The notes beneath the pieces were generated by a model that was not told the DNA's origin, searched no databases, and saw only the letters and a program-made list of their open reading frames with translations. A DNA stretch of 64,000 nt, from positions 124,001 to 188,000 of the forward strand of contig NZ_JAMQON010000001.1 of assembly GCF_031624395.1 (NCBI RefSeq). Reading direction: 5' to 3'. Shown piece after piece: positions 48,949 to 57,200 of the stretch. Position numbers and translations under genes: made by a program. This stretch comes from Halomicroarcula saliterrae. GTDB lineage: Archaea > Halobacteriota > Halobacteria > Halobacteriales > Haloarculaceae. Positions within the stretch are counted from its first letter, which is position 1; every line of letters begins with the position of its first letter.

Positions 48949-49008
48949 ATGACGACGCAACGCAGAACCCGACGACACGGAAGACAACTGTTCGAGGTGG
49001 CTGCTTGA
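48949..49008 (+). CDS. Arg-rich 19-codon ORF directly upstream of doxX-like gene
   Basis: ATG at 48949 encodes MTTQRRTRRHGRQLFEVAA and its TGA overlaps the ATG of the DoxX gene (TGATG). It contains AGA and CGA, rare arginine codons in this GC-rich context. A CATATTC element at 48921-48927 places the transcription start near its ATG, and the GAGGTGG Shine-Dalgarno of the next gene is inside it. It is a candidate leader peptide with codon-dependent coupling. Confidence 0.4.
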   Translation: MTTQRRTRRHGRQLFEVAA

Positions 49009-49415
49009 TGCCGTTCGAGACGACCGCCGGGGCCGCGACGTTCCTCGCTGGGCGGGCCCTCCTCGGCGGGGTCTTCGCCTATCTCGGCGTCAGCAACCTG
49101 CTCGACGTGCGAGCCAAGATCGCCTACGCCCGCGACACGGGTATTCCGCTGGCCAGCGTCGCCGTCCCCGCCGCCTTCGTGTTGCTGGTGATCGGTGGGC
49201 TCGGCGTTCTCACCGGTGTGTATCCGGCCGTTGCCAGCCTCGCGATTATCGCGTTCTTCGCCGGCGTCACACCGGCGATGCACGCCTTCTGGCGCATCGA
49301 GGACCCGGACGAACGGGAGTCAGAGAAGACACAGTTCCTGCTCAACACCGCCCTGCTCGGAAGCGCGCTCGTCCTCCTCGCGCTCGGCGGCACGAACTGG
49401 CCGTACGGACTGTAA
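49008..49415 (+). CDS. DoxX family membrane protein
   Basis: A 135-residue protein with four membrane helices: FLAGRALLGGVFAYLGVSNLL, then VAVPAAFVLLVIGGLGVLTG, a third with ASLAIIAFFAGVTPAMHAFW and a last one with NTALLGSALVLLALGG. This is the DoxX/DoxD-like layout, a family tied to thiosulfate:quinone oxidoreductase, thiol stress or membrane redox. It precedes a carboxymuconolactone-decarboxylase-type gene by 29 nt in the same direction, facing an HxlR-type regulator that probably controls both. Confidence 0.85.
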   Translation: MPFETTAGAATFLAGRALLGGVFAYLGVSNLLDVRAKIAYARDTGIPLASVAVPAAFVLLVIGGLGVLTGVYPAVASLAIIAFFAGVTPAMHAFWRIEDPDERESEKTQFLLNTALLGSALVLLALGGTNWPYGL

Positions 49416-49444
49416 CGACACTACACAGCACGCACTTACCACAG

Positions 49445-49792
49445 ATGACCACAGACGATACTCCCCAACCGTTCGATGGACTGTTCGCAGATACGGCGAG
49501 TGAACCGGCGTTCGTCCGCAAACTCCGCCGACACGACGAGGCCTTCGCCGACCACGTCGCCGCGCTGGCACGGAACGCCGGAGCCGACGGCGCCCTCCCC
49601 GCCCGGACGAAGACCCTCATCACGCTCGCGCTCGACGCGGCCGACGGCAACACTGCCGGCGTGACCGAGCTCGCGAGCATGGCCCGCGCGCAGGGTGTCA
49701 CCGAAGACGAACTCGCGGAGACAGTGAAGGTGATCGGTAATCAGGGCGGGCTCGGGACGCTCGCCATCGCCGCCCGCGCGCTGGAGGAGTAA
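49445..49792 (+). CDS. Carboxymuconolactone decarboxylase-like protein without CxxC
   Basis: A 115-residue AhpD-like helical protein. LPARTKTLITLALDAADGN and TELASMARAQGVTEDELAETVKVIGNQGG are the family's paired helices. AhpD-type members have a redox-active CxxC between these; here the position reads GNTAG and the protein has no cysteine at all, so it cannot be a thiol peroxidase partner by the usual mechanism. It may be a CMD-type enzyme or a structural homologue. It probably shares an mRNA with the DoxX gene. Confidence 0.8.
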   Translation: MTTDDTPQPFDGLFADTASEPAFVRKLRRHDEAFADHVAALARNAGADGALPARTKTLITLALDAADGNTAGVTELASMARAQGVTEDELAETVKVIGNQGGLGTLAIAARALEE

Positions 49793-49793
49793 G

Positions 49794-50186
49794 CTACACG
49801 TCTGGCGTCTCGGACGACAGCGGCCCGTTCTCACCGCCCCACTCCTCGCTCCACTGGTCGATAGCGTCGAACACCGGTTCGAGCGCCGCCCCCTTCTCGG
49901 TCAGGCTATAGTGTGTCTCGACGGGCGGCCCGGGCTCGACACGGCGGTCGACGATACCGTCCGCTTCGAGCGATTCGAGCACACGCGAGAGCGTGTAGGA
50001 ACTCGCGCCCGACGCCCGTTTCAGTTCGTTGAAACGGTGGTCCGCTTCGAACAGCGTATAGAGGATACGGAGCCGCCACTTCGTCCCGAACTGGTCCAGC
50101 GACTGCACGCTCCCACAGGCCTCGGGGGTGCGCGCCCGGGCTTCCCGTAGATTGTCGTCGACCTCGTCGTCTGGTCCCTGAGTCAT
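49794..50186 (-). CDS. HxlR-family winged-helix regulator
   Basis: A 130-residue MarR/HxlR-type regulator. The core reads CGSVQSLDQFGTKWRLRILYTLFEADHRFNELKRASG, then SSYTLSRVLESLEADGIVDRRVEPGPPVETHYSLTEKG, the HxlR wing, and DAIDQWSEEW at the end. A single cysteine (Cys25) precedes the HTH, the position used for redox sensing in HypR/QorR-type members. It is convergent with the DoxX/CMD genes (1 nt between stops). Control of that pair or of the glutathionyl reductase is inference. Confidence 0.87.
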   Translation of the reverse strand: MTQGPDDEVDDNLREARARTPEACGSVQSLDQFGTKWRLRILYTLFEADHRFNELKRASGASSYTLSRVLESLEADGIVDRRVEPGPPVETHYSLTEKGAALEPVFDAIDQWSEEWGGENGPLSSETPDV

Positions 50187-50268
50187 GTTGTCACTCCTTG
50201 TGTCCGTGCTGTAATAATTGACCCGGGAGGCGGGTCCGCGCCGGGGGCGGCCAGCTGTGGCTGGGACG

Positions 50269-51204
50269 TCAGCCGCGCTGATGCGGGGCGGTGAGGTCGA
50301 TATCTGGGCCGACCGGGACGAGGCCGTTCGGATTGAGGCCGGTGTGACTCCGGTAGTAGTGGTTCTCGATGTGAGCCATGTTCACAGTGTCCGCGACGCC
50401 GCGGCGCTGGTAGATATCGCGTGTGTACCCCCAGAGGTTCGGATAGTCCACCAGACGCTTTCGATTACACCTGAAGTGCGTGTGGTAGACTGGGTCGAAC
50501 CGGACCAGCGTCGGGAAGAGTCGGAGGTCGGCCAGCGTCAGCGACGCACCGACGAGATACCGCCGGTCGGCGAGCACCGACTCCCACCTGTCGAGGGCGT
50601 CGAACAGGTCGCTGACCGCGTCCTCGTAGGCCGCCTGCGACGTGGCGAACCCTGCGGTGTAGACGCCCCGGTTGACGGGGTCGTGCAACTCCTCGACGAC
50701 GGCGTCGATACGCTCGCGCTTCGACTCGGGATACAGCGACACGTCCCCGTGGTCCTCGAAGGCCGTCGCGAGCATCCGCATTATCTCGATGGACTCGTTG
50801 TTGACGATGGTCCCCTCCTGTTTGTCCCACAGTACCGGCGTGGTCACCCGACCGGTGAACGCCGGGTCGGCCCGGGTGTACACCTCGTGGAGATAGTCCG
50901 ACCCGTGGAGTGAGTCGGGCGTACAGCCGGGTTTGTCGGGTGTGAACTGCCAGCCGTCGTCGCCGCGGTACGGGTCGACGATATTCACGCTGATCGCGTC
51001 TTCGAGGCCGAACAGCGCTCGGACGAGGACGGCGCCGTGGGCCCACGGACAGGCGCGAGCGACGTACAGGTGGTACCGTCCCGGCTCGGGCGTGAACCGG
51101 GAGTCGGGGCCGACGCGCTCCCGAAACGAATCCGGGCTCCGGTCGCGGTCGGCCGCCGTCAGTTCGTCGTCGGTCTTCCAGCGTCCGTCGATTAGTTGTC
51201 CCAT
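50269..51204 (-). CDS. S-glutathionyl-hydroquinone reductase-like protein (ECM4/GST family)
   Basis: A 311-residue member of the Xi-class GST/ECM4 group. The active-site motif CPWAH lies at 52-56 in RYHLYVARACPWAH, followed by thioredoxin-fold residues TPVLWDKQEGTIVNNESIEIMRML and the C-terminal helical domain (YEDAVSDLFDALDRWES). These enzymes reduce glutathionyl-hydroquinones. Haloarchaea use gamma-glutamylcysteine rather than glutathione, so the natural substrate is probably a gamma-glutamylcysteinyl conjugate; that is inference. It is transcribed toward HxlR, 19 nt after the VOC gene. Confidence 0.9.
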   Translation of the reverse strand: MGQLIDGRWKTDDELTAADRDRSPDSFRERVGPDSRFTPEPGRYHLYVARACPWAHGAVLVRALFGLEDAISVNIVDPYRGDDGWQFTPDKPGCTPDSLHGSDYLHEVYTRADPAFTGRVTTPVLWDKQEGTIVNNESIEIMRMLATAFEDHGDVSLYPESKRERIDAVVEELHDPVNRGVYTAGFATSQAAYEDAVSDLFDALDRWESVLADRRYLVGASLTLADLRLFPTLVRFDPVYHTHFRCNRKRLVDYPNLWGYTRDIYQRRGVADTVNMAHIENHYYRSHTGLNPNGLVPVGPDIDLTAPHQRG

Positions 51205-51222
51205 ACGATGGCCTCCTGTCGG

Positions 51223-51627
51223 TCAGGTCGCCCCGTCGACCGGCTCTTTCAGCTCGATGAGGTAGCCAAAGGGGTCCCGGACGTAGATGGCCGGCGCGTC
51301 ACCGGTCGCGCCCGTCGGCGTCCCCTCCCGTTCGACGATGACGCCGGCGTCTTCGAGTTCCTGCTTCACGTCCGTGACGTCCTCGTCCAGCACCACGGCG
51401 AGGTGGTCGAAGTTCCGTCGCTCGGGGTGGACGAAGTCGTCGGTCGGCTTGACGTGGATGATACTCTCGGGGGTGAGCCGGAACGTGAAGATGGGCGAGT
51501 CGCCTCGGTCGTAGGCGTCGAACCCTTCGAGACCGAAGCCGAGCAGGTCTCGGTAGAACTCGATGGCGTGTGCCGTCTCGTCGTCGGGTATCCGGAGGTG
51601 GACGTGGTCGATGCCGAGTGTCTCCAT
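51223..51627 (-). CDS. VOC/glyoxalase-type protein
   Basis: A 134-residue vicinal-oxygen-chelate protein with two beta-alpha-beta-beta-beta modules: DHVHLRIPDDETAHAIEFYRDLLGF in the first and NFDHLAVVLDEDVTDVKQELEDAG, then YVRDPFGYLIELKEP, in the second. Metal ligands are probably His in DHVH, His in FDHLAVV and Glu in LIELKEP. Substrate unknown; family roles include glyoxalase, dioxygenase and resistance functions. The start at 51627 is the ATG just before the first strand. It is probably co-transcribed with the ECM4-like gene 19 nt downstream. Confidence 0.86.
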   Translation of the reverse strand: METLGIDHVHLRIPDDETAHAIEFYRDLLGFGLEGFDAYDRGDSPIFTFRLTPESIIHVKPTDDFVHPERRNFDHLAVVLDEDVTDVKQELEDAGVIVEREGTPTGATGDAPAIYVRDPFGYLIELKEPVDGAT

Positions 51628-51772
51628 AGCGGTCCGGTGGCCGCGAACCGGCATATAGCTCAGGCAAGGCCGATATGAGCAGGTCACGTCCGGCTAACCA
51701 CCCCCTCCGGGACGACCGACGCTTCGCGCCCCCTTCGTATGCTTTAATAGCGGCGTGGGCCACCCTCCGATA

Positions 51773-53227
51773 ATGAGCGGCGAGCAGGAACTCGGTATTA
51801 CTGAGAGCAAGGAGCATTCACCCGGCGAGTGGTACGCCGAGGTCGTCCAGAAGGCAGGCCTCGCGGACTACGCCCCCATGGGCGGCTTTATCGTCACGAA
51901 ACCGCGCGGCTACGCGGTCTGGGAGCGCATCCAGAACCATCTGGACGGCTGGTTCAAGGACACCGGCGTCCAGAACAGCTACTTCCCGATGTTCATCCCC
52001 GAGAGCTTCCTCGAACGGGAGAAAGACATCGTGGAAGGGTTCGACCCCGAGGTCGCGTGGGTCACCCACGGCGGCCACGACGAACTGGAGGAACGCCTCG
52101 CGGTTCGCCCGACGAGCGAGTCCATCATCGCGCCCTTTATGGCCGACTGGACGCGCTCGCACCGCGACCTCCCCCTCCGCCTGAACCAGTGGTGTTCGGT
52201 CGTGCGCTGGGAGGCCACCGAGACGAAGCCGTTCTTCCGCACCAAGGAGTTCCTCTGGCAGGAGGGCCACACGGCCCACGCCGACGAGGAGGGCGCGTGG
52301 GACGAGACGATGACCCGCCTCGAACAGTACAAGCGGCTCTACGAGGAGGTCATGGCGATGCCGGTCATGGAGGGGCGCAAGCCGCCCCACGACAAGTTCC
52401 CGGGCGCGCACACGACGACGACAGTCGAGGCGCTGATGCCCGACGGGAAGTCCGTCCAGGGCGGGACCTCCCACTATCTGGGGACCTCCTTCGCCGAAGC
52501 GTTCGACATCACCTACGCCGACGAGAACGAGGAGGACAACGTCGCCCACACGACCTCGTGGGGGCTCTCCTGGCGGGCGATGGGCGCGCTCATCATGACC
52601 CACTCCGACGACCAGGGGCTCGTCCTGCCCCCGGCCGTCGCGCCGACGCAGGTCGTCATCGTCCCCATCTGGCAGGAAGACACCAAAGACGAGGTCCAGG
52701 AATACGCCGCGGACCTCGCCGTCGACATCGAAGATTCGGGCGTCCGCGTCGAACTCGACGACCGCGACCACTACAATCCCGGCTTCAAGTACAACGAACA
52801 CGAGCTCAACGGCGTCCCCCTTCGAATCGAGGTCGGCCCCCACGAGGTCGAGGACGACGAGGCGACGCTGGTCCACCGACCCGACGGCGAGAGCGAGGTC
52901 GTCGACCGCGAGGACATCGGCGACACCGTTTCCGACCACCTCGACACCGTCCACGCCAAGCTGTACGCGAGCGCCGAGGAGACGCTCGACGGCGAGATCC
53001 GCGAGGGCGAGTCGCGCGAGGAGATTCTGGGCACCATCGGCCAGCACGGCGGCTACGTGAAGTGTGGCTGGTGTGGCGACGAGGACTGCGAGGACCCCAT
53101 CAAGGACGCCATCGCCGCGGAAATCGTGATGGTCCCGCTGGACCGCGACGAAGAGCCGGTCCACGACGACTGCGCTATCTGCGGTGAGGACGCCGAGGAG
53201 ACGGCATACTTCGCGAAGAGCTACTGA
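51773..53227 (+). CDS. proS: Prolyl-tRNA synthetase, archaeal/eukaryotic type
   Basis: Class II aminoacyl-tRNA synthetase charging tRNA-Pro, 484 residues. Motif 2 region is LRLNQWCSVVRWEATETKPFFRTKEFLWQEGHTAH and motif 3 is around WGLSWRAMGALIMTHSDDQGLVLPP. The anticodon-binding domain follows (VVIVPIWQEDTKDEVQEYA), and the C-terminal zinc-type domain carries CGWCGDEDC and CAICG. No editing insertion is present, which is the archaeal form. The ATG at 51773 follows a CTTTAATA box by about 27 nt. Confidence 0.94.
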   Translation: MSGEQELGITESKEHSPGEWYAEVVQKAGLADYAPMGGFIVTKPRGYAVWERIQNHLDGWFKDTGVQNSYFPMFIPESFLEREKDIVEGFDPEVAWVTHGGHDELEERLAVRPTSESIIAPFMADWTRSHRDLPLRLNQWCSVVRWEATETKPFFRTKEFLWQEGHTAHADEEGAWDETMTRLEQYKRLYEEVMAMPVMEGRKPPHDKFPGAHTTTTVEALMPDGKSVQGGTSHYLGTSFAEAFDITYADENEEDNVAHTTSWGLSWRAMGALIMTHSDDQGLVLPPAVAPTQVVIVPIWQEDTKDEVQEYAADLAVDIEDSGVRVELDDRDHYNPGFKYNEHELNGVPLRIEVGPHEVEDDEATLVHRPDGESEVVDREDIGDTVSDHLDTVHAKLYASAEETLDGEIREGESREEILGTIGQHGGYVKCGWCGDEDCEDPIKDAIAAEIVMVPLDRDEEPVHDDCAICGEDAEETAYFAKSY

Positions 53228-53228
53228 G

Positions 53229-53510
53229 CTAGCGGACGGTGGCTGTGTCGCCGGTTCCACGTGGTACCGGCTTCGCAACGGCGTGCGGTCGTTCCACAGT
53301 ACGTCCAGTACCGAAGTGACGCCGGCGTCGGTCACCGCCGACCACGCACTCGTCGGATGCTGACTCTTCGACACGCCAGCGCTCATCCGCGCGTTCGACT
53401 GGTCGTGCCGGCCACCGATATCCGGACCAGCGACTTCTGACCGTGTAGCTGCTCCGGAGGAAAGGTAAGGATGGGGCCAAGGGAGCGTGTGACTTTCTCC
53501 ATGCCCCCAT
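53229..53510 (-). CDS. Doubtful small ORF with a consensus promoter
   Basis: A 93-codon ORF whose ATG lies 21-28 nt after TTTATATA, an ideal archaeal TATA box (53531-53538), so a leaderless transcript starting at the ATG is predicted. The product is arginine-rich (RSRWSGYRWPARPVERADERW...) and not acidic, unlike genuine halophilic proteins here. It could be a non-coding RNA read by chance as an ORF, or decayed coding DNA. Its 3' end lies next to the proS stop, convergent. Confidence 0.3.
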   Translation of the reverse strand: MGAWRKSHAPLAPSLPFLRSSYTVRSRWSGYRWPARPVERADERWRVEESASDECVVGGDRRRRHFGTGRTVERPHAVAKPVPRGTGDTATVR

Positions 53511-53530
53511 GGACGACTCTCTCGTCGCCA

Positions 53531-53538
53531 TATATAAA
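53531..53538 (-). promoter_or_regulatory. Strong TATA box in the proS-CBS interval
   Basis: TTTATATA on the minus strand matches the archaeal consensus better than any other box in the window. The next gene in its direction is only the doubtful ORF, so it may drive an RNA antisense to the proS 3' end. Confidence 0.55.
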
Positions 53539-53561
53539 TCGGCGTCAGACTCGGGGCTGAC

Positions 53562-53587
53562 AACCGGCAGACAGCGGCCGGTTTTTT
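53562..53587 (+). terminator. Hairpin plus T6, intrinsic-terminator-like
   Basis: AACCGGC/GCCGGTT with an 8-nt loop, directly followed by a run of six T on the plus strand. It looks like a bacterial-type terminator; proS ends about 330 nt before, so it may end a long proS 3' region. On the minus strand it lies just upstream of the strong TATA box. Confidence 0.45.
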
Positions 53588-53699
53588 CCTACGAGTGACA
53601 GTTCAGACATCGACTGCGAGCGGCGTGTCGCCGGCGGCTATCGGGCGAGCGGTTCCGGCGAACAACAAGTTTATTGAGACGTGTATGTGAGTGAGGAGC

Positions 53700-54116
53700 A
53701 TGGACGATATATTTGTCGGCAGCTTGATGACATCGCCAGTAACCACCGTCTCGGCGTCGACACCGGCGAAGGAGGCCGCCGAACTGATGCTCGACGAGGG
53801 CATCAGTTCGGTCGTCGTCGTGGACGAGGACAACCGGCTCGTCGGCATTCTCACGTCGACCGACTTCGTCGCCATCGCGGCGGCCGACGAGTCCGCCGGG
53901 GCCTTCTCGGTCGCCGACCACATGACCCGCGACGTGGTGACGACGACGGTGCAGGCGTCCATCGAAGCCATCGCCGACCTGCTCATCGAGCACGGGATTC
54001 ACCACGTCCCCGTCGTCGACGACACCGAGGGCGTCGTCGGGATGGTGACGACGACGGACCTCACCGCGTATCTCGCGGGGGCCGTCGACTCCGAGTCGGC
54101 CCGCGCGTGGACCTGA
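53700..54116 (+). CDS. CBS-domain pair protein
   Basis: A 138-residue protein made of two CBS domains (about residues 8-60, VGSLMTSPVTTVSASTPAKEAAELM..., and 72-128, VADHMTRDVVTTTVQASIEAIADLLIEHGIHHVPVVDD). Tandem CBS pairs bind adenosyl nucleotides and regulate partner enzymes or transporters; the partner is not fused here and not obvious nearby. A TTTATTG box (53670-53676) 24-30 nt upstream gives a leaderless start at 53700. Confidence 0.9.
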   Translation: MDDIFVGSLMTSPVTTVSASTPAKEAAELMLDEGISSVVVVDEDNRLVGILTSTDFVAIAAADESAGAFSVADHMTRDVVTTTVQASIEAIADLLIEHGIHHVPVVDDTEGVVGMVTTTDLTAYLAGAVDSESARAWT

Positions 54117-54222
54117 GTCGTCGGGAACAGCCGGCAAATACTGCGTCGGCCTCGCGGTCCTGACACGCCCGTCGACTCGTGTCAATCGCCAGACTGCGTG
54201 GACAATGATGAGAATATATATG

Positions 54223-54242
54223 TCCTAATGGGGGGATTAGGA
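54223..54242. promoter_or_regulatory. Inverted-repeat operator candidate upstream of gltB
   Basis: TCCTAAT-GGGGGG-ATTAGGA is a perfect 7-bp inverted repeat with a 6-nt spacer, next to an AT-rich GAATATATATG (54212-54222) and about 58 nt before the gltB ATG. A second TATA-like CTCTTATG lies about 27 nt before the ATG. The symmetric site is well placed to control nitrogen-assimilation expression; the regulator is unknown. Confidence 0.5.
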
Positions 54243-54299
54243 ACACTAGTGCATTGATGAACATCCTCTTATGGGAGTCTCCACTAGGTGCGCGCACAC

Positions 54300-57200
54300 A
54301 TGGTTGAGCGACACATCAGTGACCAGTCTGTGGGTGAGGCCGGGCTCGCAGACCCGACTGACGAGCGGTCGAACTGTGGCGTCGGGGTCGTAATGGACCT
54401 CGACGGCGAGAGCGACCACGGAACCGTCTCCGACGGGCTGGAACTTCTGGAGAATCTCGAACACCGGGGCACGACTGGTGCCGAGCAGGGCACCGGTGAC
54501 GGGGCGGGTATCATGCTGCAGATTCCCCACGAGTTCTTCGCGGCGGAGTTCGACGCCGACATCCCGGAACCGGGCGCGTATGCGGTCGGGACCCTCTTTC
54601 TACCGAGCGACGACGAGTCGGCCGCCGCCGACCTGAAAGACCTCGTCGAGACCGAACTCGCCGCCGAGAAACTGGACGTTCTGGGCTGGCGAACCGTTCC
54701 GACGGACAACGACGACCTGGGTGCGACCGCGCTCGAATCCGAGCCCGAAATCGCACAGTTCGTCGTCACCGCCGAGGACGGCGCGACGGGCGAAGACCTC
54801 GACAACAAGCTCTACGTCGGCCGTCGCGCCCTCGAAAACACCGTCGAGGCCGAGCAGCCGCCGGGCCACGACCGCTTTTACATCGTCTCGCTGGCGACCG
54901 ACGTCGTCGTGTACAAGGGCCTGCTCAAGGCCGAACAGCTCCCGGACTACTACCCGGACCTCTCGGACGAGCGGTTTACCTCCTCGTTCGCGATGGTCCA
55001 CGCCCGCTTCTCGACGAACACGCTGGGCGCGTGGCACCTCGCACACCCCTACCGCCGGGTCATCCACAACGGCGAGTTCAACACTATCCAGGGGAACATC
55101 AACTGGATGCGCGCCCGCGAGACCGACATCGCGAGCGAGCGCTTCGGCGACGACATCGAGCGGGTCAAACCGATTATCGACGACCCCTCTCAGTCCGACA
55201 CCGCGAGCGTCGACAACGCTCTGGAACTGCTCCTCCAGGGCGGTCGTGACCTTCCCCACGCCCTGCGGATGCTCATTCCCGAAGCATGGCGCGGCGAGAT
55301 GAACAACGTCTCGGGCGACCGCCGCGACTTCTACGACTACCACGCCTCGCTGGTCGAGCCGTGGGACGGTCCCGCCCTCGTGGCCGCCACCGACGGGGAG
55401 CGCATCGGCGCGGTGCTCGACCGCAACGGGCTCCGTCCGTGCCGGTACGACATCCTCGAGAACAACACGCTCGTCATGTCCTCCGAGGCCGGCGCACTGG
55501 AACACGACCCCAGCAGAATCGCCGAGCGCGGGCGGCTCCAGCCGGGACAGTGTTTCCTGGCCGACCCCGAGGAGGGGCGCGTCATCCCCGACGCGGAAGT
55601 GTTCGAGTCCATCGCCGACGAGAAGTACGGCGAGTGGGTCGACGAAGAGCAGGTCGACATCGACGACGTGGCCCCGCGCGAGGACAACACGCCACAGGAC
55701 ACCGTCGGCGGCCTGCGCAGCCAGCAGGCGATGTACGGCTACACCTACGACGAGGTCGACCACCTCATCGAGCCGATGGCCGAGAAGGGGAAAGACCCCG
55801 TCGGCTCCATGGGCGACGACACGCCGCTGTCGGTGCTCTCGCAGTTCAACCGGCCCCTGTTTACCTACTTCAAACAGCTGTTCGCACAGGTCACCAACCC
55901 GCCGCTCGACTACATCCGCGAGGAACTGGTCACCTCGCTCGAATCGCGGCTGGGCCACCAGCGCAACCTGCTCGACGAGTCCCAGGCACACGCCCGCCAG
56001 CTGGTGCTCGACTCGCCGATTCTCACCGACGAGGAGACCGAGTCCATCAAGACGCTGGACGAGAACGGCATGTCGACGAAGGTCGTCGACATCACCTACG
56101 AGAAGGGAACCGACCTCCGCGAGGCCGTCGAAGACGTACGCGCACAAGCGGACGCGGCCGCGAACGACGGCCACGACATCATCGTCCTCTCGGACCGCGC
56201 GGCCGGCGAGGACCGCGTCCCGATTCCCTCGCTGCTCGCGGTCGGCGGCATCCACCACCACCTCGTTCGCAACGGACTGCGCAACCACGTCGGGCTCGTG
56301 CTCGAATCCGGTGACCCGCGTGCGGTCCATCACTTCGCGACGCTCATCGGCTACGGCGCGGGCGCGGTCAACCCCTACCTCTCCTACCAGACTATCGAGG
56401 ACCTCGTCGCCGGTCCGGACGGCGCGGACCTCTCACAGGCCATCGACGCCTACATCACGGCCGTCGAGGACGGGCTGTTGAAGACGATGGCGAAGATGGG
56501 TATCTCGACGGTCGAGTCCTACCAGGGCGCCCAGATCTTCGAGGCGGTCGGCCTCTCCTCTGACTTCATCGCGGAGTACTTCGAGGGGACGACCTGCCGG
56601 ACCGAGGGTATCGGCCTCGACGAAATCGAGGAGGACCTGCTCCAGCGCCACGACGTGGCCTGGAGCGAGGAAGAGCCGGAGATTCCCCGCCAGGGCGAGT
56701 ACGAGTTCCGCTCGAACGGGATTCACCACCAGTGGAACCCCAACACGGTCGGCAAGATTCAGCAGGCCGTGCGGATGGGCGACTACGATATCTACAAGGA
56801 GTTCGCCGAGCTCATCAACGACCAGAACGAGCAGCTCCAGACGCTGCGCGGGCTGCTCGAACTGGATTCGGGCCGCGAGTCCATCGACATCGAGGAGACC
56901 GAGCCGGTCGAGGAAATCGTCAAACGCTTCGAGACGGCCGCGATGTCGCTTGGCTCGCTCTCCCCGGAGATGCACGAGAACAACGCCATCGCGATGAACC
57001 GGCTGGGCGCCAACGCCAACACCGGCGAGGGCGGCGAACCGCCCGAGCGCTTTGGCACCGAGAAGGAGTGTACGACCAAGCAGGTCGCCTCCGGCCGCTT
57101 TGGCGTCACCTCCGATTACCTCTCGGAAGCCAACGAGATCCAGATCAAGATGGCCCAGGGCTCGAAACCCGGCGAAGGTGGCCATCTGCCCGGCAAGAAG

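Noticed and set aside
53691-53702. Start of the CBS protein three codons upstream (MRS before MDD)
   Set aside because: The TTTATTG box places transcription start at about 53700, and the acidic MDDIFVG is the usual CBS-protein N-terminus.
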